A DNA stretch of 27,015 nt from an uncultured Oscillospiraceae bacterium (GTDB taxonomy: Bacteria > Bacillota > Clostridia > Oscillospirales > Oscillospiraceae): NCBI GenBank assembly GCA_910579725.1, contig CAJTUD010000036.1, positions 1 to 27,015 of the forward strand, written 5' to 3'. The notes under the pieces were generated by a model. That model made no database searches and was not told the DNA's origin. It saw only the letters and a program-made list of their open reading frames with translations. A program made the position numbers and the translations under genes. Positions 21,261 to 27,015 of this stretch are shown piece after piece. Within the stretch, counting starts at the first letter, position 1, and each line of letters begins with the position of its first letter.

Positions 21261-23021
21261 TTACGTCCGGTCCCGCTGCATCTGCTCCGGCGCGTCCACG
21301 CCCAGCAGTGCCAGACCGTTTTTCAGCACGCTTCTGGCTGCGTCCGTCAGCATCAGCCTTGCGCCGAGGAGTCCGGGTTCCTCTCCCTTGATACGGCAGG
21401 CGGTGTAGAAACGGTGGAAGCATCCGGCCAGATCTACCAGATAGCGGTTGATGTGGCTGGGGTCATAGCCGCGGGCGGCCAGACGGAGCGCCTCGCAGAA
21501 AAGAGAGAGCTGTTTGATGAGGGCGGTTTCCGTCTCGCCGGAGAGCAGAGAGATATCCACATCCACGGCGGCGGGAACCTGGAACCCCTCTCCGGCCAGA
21601 TTGCGCAGAAGGCTGCAAATCCGGGCATGGGCATACTCCACGTAGTAGATGGGGTTCTCGCTGTCCTCCCGGACGGCCAGGCCCAGGTCAAAGTCCATCT
21701 GTGTGTCGGGCTTGGCATTGAAGAACCACCGGGCTGCGTCCACAGGGACCTCATCCAGCAGGTCGGCAAGGGAGATGGCCTTGCCGGTGCGCTTGCTCAT
21801 TTTGACGGTCTCGCCGTCCCGCAGCAGCTTTACCAGCTGCATGAGCACGATATCCAGCCGTCCCGTTCCATCCAGACCCAGCGCGTCCATGGCTCCCTTC
21901 AGCCGGGCCACATGGCCGTGATGGTCCGCGCCCCAGATGTTGATGACTTTGTCAAAGCCCCGCTTCTCAAACTTGTTGCGGTGGTAGGCGATATCGGCGG
22001 CGAAATAGGTGTAGAATCCGTTGGCCCGGCGGAGCACATCGTCCTTCAGATCCAGCTTGGCAATTTCTTTGTCGCCCTTGCCGGCCTTTCGGTAATTCTC
22101 CTCCAGAATCCGGCTGGTGGCCAGCCACAGTGCACCCTCCTTTTCATAAGTGTATCCGGCGGCGGTGAGCTGCTCCACCGTCTCGGCTACATAGCCGGTG
22201 CTGTGGAGCTCGGACTCAAAGAACCACTGATCGTACTCAATCTTATAGCGGCGCAGATCCGATTTCATTTTGGGGATATTTCGTTCCAAACCGAATTTCG
22301 CCAAGGCCGCGTGGCGGTCCTCCGTGGATACGTCCCGCAGGCTGTCTCCATGCTGGTCGAAATAGGCTTGGGCCAGCTCGCGGATATCGTCACCGTGATA
22401 GCCGTCCTCGGGGAAGGGGACCGCGTCCTCCCCCAGAAGGATCTGCAAGTACCGCGCCTCCAGGGATACGGCGAATTTCTCAATCTGGTTGCCCGCATCG
22501 TTGACGTAGAACTCCCGCCAGACGTCCGCGCCGCTGGCCGCCAGTACGGAGGCCAAGGTGTCTCCCAGCACGCCGCCCCGGGCGTTGCCCATGTGCATGG
22601 GACCGGTGGGATTGGCGGAGACGAATTCCACCATGATTTTTTGACCTTTCAGGGCGTCGGAGCGGCCGTAAGCCGCCCCCTCGCTTTCCACGGCGGAAAG
22701 GACCCCGGCGTACCATGCGGGGCTGAGGCGGAAATTGAGAAAGCCCGCCCCAGCGATCTCGGCGGAGGCGAAGTAGCTGCCAGTGAGGTCCATATTCTCC
22801 AGCAGGATCTCTGCGATGTCCCGGGGACGCATCTTCATGGCCTTGGCAGCAGCCAGAGCGAAGGTGGTGGTGTAGTCGCCATTGGCGGGGTCCTTTGGGA
22901 TCTCCACTCCGGCCTGAACGGATACGTCTCCGGGGAGCTTCCCGGAGGCGGCAGCTGCCTGATAGGCCTTTTGGGTCAAATCAAGGATCTGGTCCTTGGC
23001 GTTCTGGATCATGTTGATCAT
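21261..23021 (-). CDS. argS: Arginine-tRNA ligase
   Basis: A 586-residue class I aminoacyl-tRNA synthetase charging tRNA-Arg. The ATP-binding signature is ANPTGPMHMGNARGG (136-150, HMGN as the HIGH variant) and the second is KMSKRTG (408-414). The N-terminal add-1 tRNA-binding domain (1-110) and the C-terminal DALR anticodon-binding domain (about 465-580, ending LALLGVDAPEQM) are complete. AAGGAAG precedes the ATG. It follows DUF1934 by 227 bases; I looked for a T-box leader in that gap and saw no conserved T-box sequence. The pairing of DUF1934 (YwiB) with argS is common in Firmicutes. Confidence 0.96.
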   Translation of the reverse strand: MINMIQNAKDQILDLTQKAYQAAAASGKLPGDVSVQAGVEIPKDPANGDYTTTFALAAAKAMKMRPRDIAEILLENMDLTGSYFASAEIAGAGFLNFRLSPAWYAGVLSAVESEGAAYGRSDALKGQKIMVEFVSANPTGPMHMGNARGGVLGDTLASVLAASGADVWREFYVNDAGNQIEKFAVSLEARYLQILLGEDAVPFPEDGYHGDDIRELAQAYFDQHGDSLRDVSTEDRHAALAKFGLERNIPKMKSDLRRYKIEYDQWFFESELHSTGYVAETVEQLTAAGYTYEKEGALWLATSRILEENYRKAGKGDKEIAKLDLKDDVLRRANGFYTYFAADIAYHRNKFEKRGFDKVINIWGADHHGHVARLKGAMDALGLDGTGRLDIVLMQLVKLLRDGETVKMSKRTGKAISLADLLDEVPVDAARWFFNAKPDTQMDFDLGLAVREDSENPIYYVEYAHARICSLLRNLAGEGFQVPAAVDVDISLLSGETETALIKQLSLFCEALRLAARGYDPSHINRYLVDLAGCFHRFYTACRIKGEEPGLLGARLMLTDAARSVLKNGLALLGVDAPEQMQRDRT

Positions 23022-23248
23022 ATCTGTATTCTTCCTTTTTAAAATATCTCTGAAAGTAATTTGCCGTTAAAATTTGTCTGCCTGTACAGTCAGCGAGCAG
23101 GAATAACAAGCCGTACTTTCGTTTCTGTAAAATTCTTCTTTCCAGACGGTATCAAATCCCGGTCTCTCCTCCGTACCGGTCAGACAGACAAAGATCCGCA
23201 TTCTTTCATTTTTGACAGGTCCCTTGATTTTATTTACATAAACCGTAT

Positions 23249-23689
23249 TTACCTCGATGTCTCTTTCACCCGCACCTTGAACCGGTTCTCCCCCGTCACT
23301 TGATGGTTGATGGCGATGGTGAAGATGATCTCCATCACGCCGCCTCTTTCCCCTATCCGCTGGGCCAGCTTTGTGGTGGCGATGTCCACGATCATGGTTC
23401 CCCAGGGAGTCTCATAGAGGGAGCTGTTCCGCTCTCCCTGGCAGAATTCCAGCCGGGACTGAATGGCGCCGGTCCGTTCCAGCACCACCGTATTTCCCCG
23501 AATGGTAAAGCGCGTGGCGGTGCCCTTCATTCCCGTCAGTTCGCTCTCCTCATAGGTCAGACTGGTCTCGCCGCCGTCCAGGGTCATGACGCCCTCGGTG
23601 GCCAGCTCCGTGACCTCGGGGAGGGCGCCGTCGTAGGTCTGCTCTCCCCTTACAAATATAATAACCGGTTTTTCCATCATATCAGCCAT
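23249..23689 (-). CDS. DUF1934 (YwiB-like) protein
   Basis: A 146-residue beta-barrel-like protein of the DUF1934/YwiB family (calycin-like fold), of unknown biochemical role. Recognisable blocks: KPVIIFVRGEQTYDG at the start, TSLTYEESELTGMKGTATRFTI near 44-65 and TPWGTMIVDIATTKLAQRI near 93-111. The start at 23689 lies inside the end of murI (8-base overlap) and has no clear ribosome site; in-frame ATGs at 23680 and 23677 are alternatives. Translation is probably coupled to murI. The murI / DUF1934 / argS order suggests cotranscription. Confidence 0.85.
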   Translation of the reverse strand: MADMMEKPVIIFVRGEQTYDGALPEVTELATEGVMTLDGGETSLTYEESELTGMKGTATRFTIRGNTVVLERTGAIQSRLEFCQGERNSSLYETPWGTMIVDIATTKLAQRIGERGGVMEIIFTIAINHQVTGENRFKVRVKETSR

Positions 23690-24497
23690 ATCGGGAAATA
23701 TCCACCTGCTCCACGGCTCCCCCGGCCTCCTTTCCCAGAAACAGCGAGGCCAGCCGCTGGAAATTCACGGCCCGGTCGCTGGTATAGAACCGCGCTCCGC
23801 CGTTCTCCCGGTCCGCCAGAGCGTCCCGCTCCGCCAGCAGATCCCGGCAGGCCCGGGCCGCCTCGGCCCCCACGTCCACCAGGGAAACGGACGGCCCCAT
23901 TACGCCGCCGATGACCTCGGAGAGCAGGGGGTAGTGGGTGCAGCCCAGCACCAGTGTATCCACCCCTGCCTCCTTCAGCGGCGAGAGGTACTCCCGCGCT
24001 ACCGTCTCAATCACCACGTCGCCCGGATGGCACCTTCCCTCCTCCACCAGGGGCACAAAAAGAGGACAGGCCAGCGCGTGGACATCCAGCGAAGGATCCA
24101 GCCGGCGGAAGGCTCGTTCATAAGCGCCGCTGGCCACGGAGGCCCGGGTTGCCACCAGTCCGATCCGCCTGGAGCCTGTCAACGCCGCCGCCTGTCTCAC
24201 AGCGGGCTCCACCACGCCAATGACGGGTGCGGCGCTTTCCGATTGCAGCTCCTCCAGACAGTTGGTGCTGACAGTGCCGCAGGCGATGACCACAGCCTTC
24301 AGGTCAAAGCCGGAGAGGAAACGCATATCCTGCCGGGCATATTGCAGCAGGGTTTCCCGGCTGCGATTGCCGTAGGGGACACGGGCGGTATCCCCGAAGT
24401 ATATAATGTTTTCAGAGGGCATCAGCCGCCGCAGCTGCCTCACTGCGGTCAGGCCTCCCAGCCCGGAGTCAAACACACCGATAGGACGCGGGTTCAT
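23682..24497 (-). CDS. murI: Glutamate racemase
   Basis: A 271-residue cofactor-independent racemase supplying D-glutamate for peptidoglycan. The opening PIGVFDSGLGGLTAVRQL and FGDTARVPYGNRS (34-46) are typical. The two catalytic cysteines are C73 in ACGTVSTN and C186 in LGCTHYPLL. The first cysteine motif reads CGT rather than the more common CNT, a substitution I believe occurs in related Clostridia, so not proof of inactivity. AAGGAGG precedes the ATG. It is first in the run murI, DUF1934, argS, MntR-like. Confidence 0.94.
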   Translation of the reverse strand: MNPRPIGVFDSGLGGLTAVRQLRRLMPSENIIYFGDTARVPYGNRSRETLLQYARQDMRFLSGFDLKAVVIACGTVSTNCLEELQSESAAPVIGVVEPAVRQAAALTGSRRIGLVATRASVASGAYERAFRRLDPSLDVHALACPLFVPLVEEGRCHPGDVVIETVAREYLSPLKEAGVDTLVLGCTHYPLLSEVIGGVMGPSVSLVDVGAEAARACRDLLAERDALADRENGGARFYTSDRAVNFQRLASLFLGKEAGGAVEQVDISRYG

Positions 24498-24557
24498 GGG
24501 TGGTCCTCCTTCCCGTCCGCGGGAGGCGGACGAGGATTTATTGCACAGGTTCCTACT

Positions 24558-24586
24558 ATTGTACTATGATTCATCATGGATAACAA
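24558..24586 (-). promoter_or_regulatory. Promoter of the murI operon
   Basis: Read on the minus strand: TTGTTA (24581-24586), 17-base spacer, TACAAT (24558-24563), giving a start about 55 bases before the murI ATG. Confidence 0.55.
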
Positions 24587-24620
24587 GTAAAATTTTGGGC
24601 TTTTTGCCCTGTATTTTCTG

Positions 24621-24649
24621 TGGAATTTTCCTTGGGATTCTGCTATACT
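24621..24649 (+). promoter_or_regulatory. Likely promoter of the 136-codon unknown gene
   Basis: TATACT at 24644-24649 is a good -10; the -35 candidate TGGAAT (24621-24626, 17-base spacer) is weak. The start would leave a leader of about 35 bases with GGGAGGAGG at 24673-24681. Confidence 0.4.
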
Positions 24650-24690
24650 GTGCTTACTTGCTTTTGCGTGCCGGGAGGAGGTCTTATCAC

Positions 24691-25101
24691 ATGGAGCTGC
24701 ATATGACGGAGAAACAATTCCGCCGCCTGCTGGATTTGGTGTACATAGGCAACTGGGTGCTCAATTCCACCCGAGGGGACGACCGCATCCGGGACTATGA
24801 CCAGGTGGAAAGCCTTGTGTTTTCCCATTGTCTGGATCACGGGATGACCTCTCTGGTGGAGCTGTATAACAGGGAGATGATTCCCTCCCGGGCCTTTGCG
24901 GAAGGCGGCATTCACGAGGCGATCATGGCTTATGAAGACGCCGCGTTTTTTGAGATTCTGGCGGAAGAGCTGGCTCTGCGGGATCTGGACGCCGAGCGGG
25001 CGACAGAAGAGAACTACGACGAAGTGATGGACCGGATGGAGCAGTACATGGGGGAATTTGAGGCCCACGGCACAGACCACATCAGCGTGGATCTGGAGTA
25101 A
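24691..25101 (+). CDS. Conserved-looking protein of unknown function
   Basis: A 136-residue acidic protein that I cannot assign. It opens MTEKQFRRLLDLVYIGNWVLNS near residues 5-26, then RDYDQVESLVFSHC, a helix FFEILAEELALRDLDAER and an acidic helical end MEQYMGEFEAHGTDH. No signal peptide or membrane segment belongs to it: the hydrophobic stretch encoded upstream in the same frame lies before the ribosome site GGGAGGAGG and is probably not translated. An alternative ATG is at 24703. Both a promoter and a strong terminator frame it as a single gene. The dense aromatic and acidic helical pattern suggests a folded, conserved protein. Confidence 0.75.
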   Translation: MELHMTEKQFRRLLDLVYIGNWVLNSTRGDDRIRDYDQVESLVFSHCLDHGMTSLVELYNREMIPSRAFAEGGIHEAIMAYEDAAFFEILAEELALRDLDAERATEENYDEVMDRMEQYMGEFEAHGTDHISVDLE

Positions 25102-25138
25102 TCCGGCTTCTTGATTTTGGATAGACCAACATAAGAAA

Positions 25139-25175
25139 AGGCGGAGCCGAAAGGCTCCGCCTCTGCTGTTTTCTG
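25139..25175. terminator. Intrinsic terminator, bidirectional
   Basis: AGGCGGAGCC (25139-25148) pairs with GGCTCCGCCT (25153-25162) around a GAAA tetraloop, with T-rich sequence on both outer sides (CTGTTTTCT on the plus strand; CTTTTCTTAT on the minus). It separates the unknown gene from the SpoIID-like gene's end at 25244. Confidence 0.8.
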
Positions 25176-25243
25176 CCGGCTGATCTGAAGCGGAAGACTT
25201 TAACTGTCCGTCCGGAACAAACGCGCCGGAACTGGGAATGCCT

Positions 25244-26485
25244 TCAGGCCAGTCCTGCCACCGCAACAAACACGTTGGAGATTTCGTACCATGTGGCGAA
25301 ATCCACGCTGCCGGTCTGGGGCAGGTGAAAAATCTTCTGGAATTCTGTCACAGCTCCCTGGGTGGCGGGACCGTAAATGCCGTCCGCCGGCACCTTGGGA
25401 ATGGCGGGATAGTTGATGGAGATGCGGTTGAGCTGCTCCTGAATGGTGCGCACGTCCTCTCCCTCGCTGCCCGGAGAGAGGACCTGGCCGCCGTAGGATA
25501 TGGGCACGCCCTCCACCTTCTCCGCGCTTTTCAGATAGATTTCCGACCCGTAGTATTTTCTCAGAATGCTCACCGCGTCCCAGCCCTGCTCTCCCAGGGC
25601 CTGGGAGCCCCATTGGCTCAGACCGCCGCACTGAACCCGGCGGCCGTCGCAGTACTGGGCAAACAGGGGCTGGGAGATGCCCTCCTTGGTGATGTATGTA
25701 GTGAAGAGATCATCCACCACCACGCCGATTTCCTCGAAGATGGTCCGCCCATAGGAGAAGGACTGGTCGAAAGCGGTGGAGCTGGTGATAGTGAAATCAT
25801 ATCCCTTTCCCCGGTACCACTCCGTATACACCCGGTTGAGGGTAAAGGAGAGGATGGCCAGCACGTTGGCTTTGATGGCCTCGGTTTTCCAGGTGGAGTA
25901 GATTTCGCTGCACGCCACATTTTTGATGTAGTCCTTGAACCGGACCCAGTAGTTGGGGGCAGAGGCATCGTCGGGCCGTCCAGCGTGTACCACGATGAAT
26001 TCCGGAATCACCGGCTCCGGCAGCACCACCAGCCCTCCCGGTTCCGGCAGAGGCTTGACTTCCGCCTCCGGCTGCCGGGAGGAGGGCTCGCCCCAGAGTG
26101 CGTGAGGGGCCAGGAGCAGGTTGCGCACATTGAAGCCTCCGGTCCGGGCGGGGGAGAGGGCGGCCCGCTGGATGGACCGTCCGGTGGGCAGCACCTCCAC
26201 GCCGCCAATGTGGAGAGTTTCCCGCCCTCCGGCGGAGATGGTGACGTTGTAGACGGCGTAAGGGCGCTGCCGCCCTGCCTCCACTTCGGCCACCGACAGC
26301 TCCATGGGCGGCGCGGGCAGCTCAATGAAGGGAGTCTGACCGGAGGCGTCGGTGGAAACCTCTTCCAGGATTTTGCCGTTTTCCGGGTCGCTGATACGCA
26401 CTTTGGCGTCAGGGATGGGATCGGGAGTTTCTCCCGCCGTAACAAAAATTTGCAGATTGCCTGTGTCCAGGTAGGCTGGATTCAT
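25244..26485 (-). CDS. SpoIID-like and peptidoglycan-binding domain protein
   Basis: A 413-residue protein with three parts. Residues about 8-100 resemble a carboxypeptidase-regulatory-like beta domain (NLQIFVTAGETPDPIPDAKV, SGQTPFIELP, GGRETLHIGGVEVLPTG). A Pro/Glu linker follows. Residues about 183-335 match the SpoIID-type domain (FKDYIKNVACSEIYSTW, ANVLAILSFTLNRVYTEWY, CGGLSQWGSQALGEQGWDAVSILRKYYG). The end (about 350-405) is a PG_binding_1 repeat (GSEGEDVRTIQEQLNRIS, DGIYGPATQGAVTEFQKIF). No signal peptide is present, which fits a mother-cell or spore-associated protein acting on cortex peptidoglycan (inference). AAGGAGGA precedes the ATG. It is divergent from a subtilisin-like protease, 86 bases away. 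Confidence 0.85.
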   Translation of the reverse strand: MNPAYLDTGNLQIFVTAGETPDPIPDAKVRISDPENGKILEEVSTDASGQTPFIELPAPPMELSVAEVEAGRQRPYAVYNVTISAGGRETLHIGGVEVLPTGRSIQRAALSPARTGGFNVRNLLLAPHALWGEPSSRQPEAEVKPLPEPGGLVVLPEPVIPEFIVVHAGRPDDASAPNYWVRFKDYIKNVACSEIYSTWKTEAIKANVLAILSFTLNRVYTEWYRGKGYDFTITSSTAFDQSFSYGRTIFEEIGVVVDDLFTTYITKEGISQPLFAQYCDGRRVQCGGLSQWGSQALGEQGWDAVSILRKYYGSEIYLKSAEKVEGVPISYGGQVLSPGSEGEDVRTIQEQLNRISINYPAIPKVPADGIYGPATQGAVTEFQKIFHLPQTGSVDFATWYEISNVFVAVAGLA

Positions 26486-26571
26486 AATGGCAGTCCTCCT
26501 TTCCGTATACTATCCTATGCGGGCGTCCTCCGCCGGGCGCCGCCCGCGCAGGTTTTGGACAGGAGGAGCAT

Positions 26572-27015
26572 ATGGAGTACATAATAAAGTATACGGGAGA
26601 CATCCTCTCTCTGGGCTATCCCACGGAACTGCTGGACGCCCAGTTTGCCATTATGGAGCTGCTGGAGGCGCAGGCGGGGCGGCTGCTGGAGCACCAGCAG
26701 GTGACGTGCTTTGAACCGGCCCGCAATCTGAGCAGTCTGGCGGACCGGAGTATGGAGGCTGCCTGTATTCCCCCGGTTCAGCGGAAGAGTGGGCTGGGAC
26801 TGACGGGGGAGGGGGTGCTCATTGGTTTTGTGGACTCTGGACTGGATCTGAACCACCCAGAGTTTATGGGAGAAGACGGGACCAGCCGGGTGATCGCTCT
26901 GTGGGACATGACGGCGGAGGGGACGCCGCCGCCCGGATACTATGTGGGAACGGAGTATACGCAGGAGCAGCTCAATGAAGCGCTGACGCGGGAGGGGCTG
27001 ACGCAACAGGAAGCA
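26572..27015 (+). CDS. Subtilisin-like (S8) serine protease, N-terminal part
   Basis: The first 148 residues of an S8-family peptidase whose gene runs off the window. Residues 1 to about 68 form a prodomain-like region without signal peptide. The catalytic Asp is D88 in VLIGFVDSGLDLNHPEF, with GLTGEGVLIG just before it. The His and Ser motifs lie beyond the window. The arrangement and lack of a signal peptide resemble Csp-type germination proteases (CspB/CspC) that process the cortex hydrolase SleC in Clostridia (known), and the neighbouring SpoIID/peptidoglycan-binding protein supports a spore link (inference). AGGAGGAG at 26561-26568 sets the ATG. Confidence 0.85.
   Translation, partial: MEYIIKYTGDILSLGYPTELLDAQFAIMELLEAQAGRLLEHQQVTCFEPARNLSSLADRSMEAACIPPVQRKSGLGLTGEGVLIGFVDSGLDLNHPEFMGEDGTSRVIALWDMTAEGTPPPGYYVGTEYTQEQLNEALTREGLTQQEA

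Noticed and set aside
20847..23042. 731-codon plus-strand open frame across argS and the MntR-like gene
   Set aside because: It is fully antisense to argS and the regulator, which have complete catalytic motifs; the translation is Gly/His/Val-rich without any domain, a usual artefact of GC-rich coding DNA.
23022..23248. T-box leader for argS
   Set aside because: No T-box sequence or terminator/antiterminator pair is recognisable in the 227-base gap; it shows only short palindromes.
24406..24690. N-terminal membrane extension of the 136-residue unknown protein
   Set aside because: The upstream in-frame hydrophobic segment lies before the strong ribosome site and overlaps the murI promoter region and gene, so it is unlikely to be translated.

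Overview
The window looks like chromosomal DNA from a spore-forming, Gram-positive Clostridia member, most likely the GC-rich Oscillospiraceae group (Flavonifractor / Lawsonibacter-like). Supporting signs are strong AGGAGG-type ribosome binding sites, lipobox lipoproteins, YlmH, DUF896 and XpaC family proteins, a SpoIID-like/peptidoglycan-binding protein opposite a Csp-like subtilase, and a typical Firmicutes murI-DUF1934-argS cluster. The genus is an inference from gene content only.

Layout. 1-590: the 3' end of a tyrosine recombinase and its flank, which carries an 11-bp tandem repeat, then a 65-codon gene. 829-3642 (minus): an operon of MscS channel, P-loop kinase of the chloramphenicol-phosphotransferase type, and a DUF2156-GNAT fusion. 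3915-5243: an NCS2 purine permease. 5315-5695 (minus): a DUF5655 protein. 5900-10802 (plus): a tightly packed run of ABC exporter, YlmH, DUF896, XpaC-like membrane protein and GDSL hydrolase. 11072-13903 (minus): NAD(P)H-hydrate dehydratase, a lipoprotein and alanine racemase. 14063-14269: two tandem tRNA-Leu genes behind a consensus promoter.

14330-14997 is a decayed stretch after the tRNAs. It holds an AT-rich YdcF-like fragment and an 83-nt hairpin. 14998-18503 (minus) encodes a polar amino-acid ABC importer, with a metallo-beta-lactamase-fold hydrolase between the ATPase and the binding protein. A LysR regulator plus a pyridoxamine-oxidase-like protein lie divergently at 18638-19977. This block is bracketed by a 23-bp inverted repeat (22/23 identical) at 15912-15934 and 20190-20212. 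A headless reading-frame fragment lies just inside the right copy. The bracket suggests past mobility or rearrangement.

20486-24497: cold-shock protein (plus), then murI, DUF1934, argS and an MntR/DtxR-type regulator (minus). 24691-25101: a conserved-looking unknown. 25244-26485 (minus) and 26572-27015 (plus, cut by the window end): a SpoIID-like/peptidoglycan-binding protein divergent from a subtilisin-like protease.

Most of the window is ordinary chromosomal housekeeping and envelope biology. I found no convincing undescribed defence or mobile system. The items most worth a second look are the 23-bp inverted repeat and its coding-tail character, the recombinase-associated 11-bp repeats, the long hairpin at 14873-14955, and the MscS / kinase / DUF2156-GNAT operon. 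All family calls come from reading motifs by eye; no search was run.
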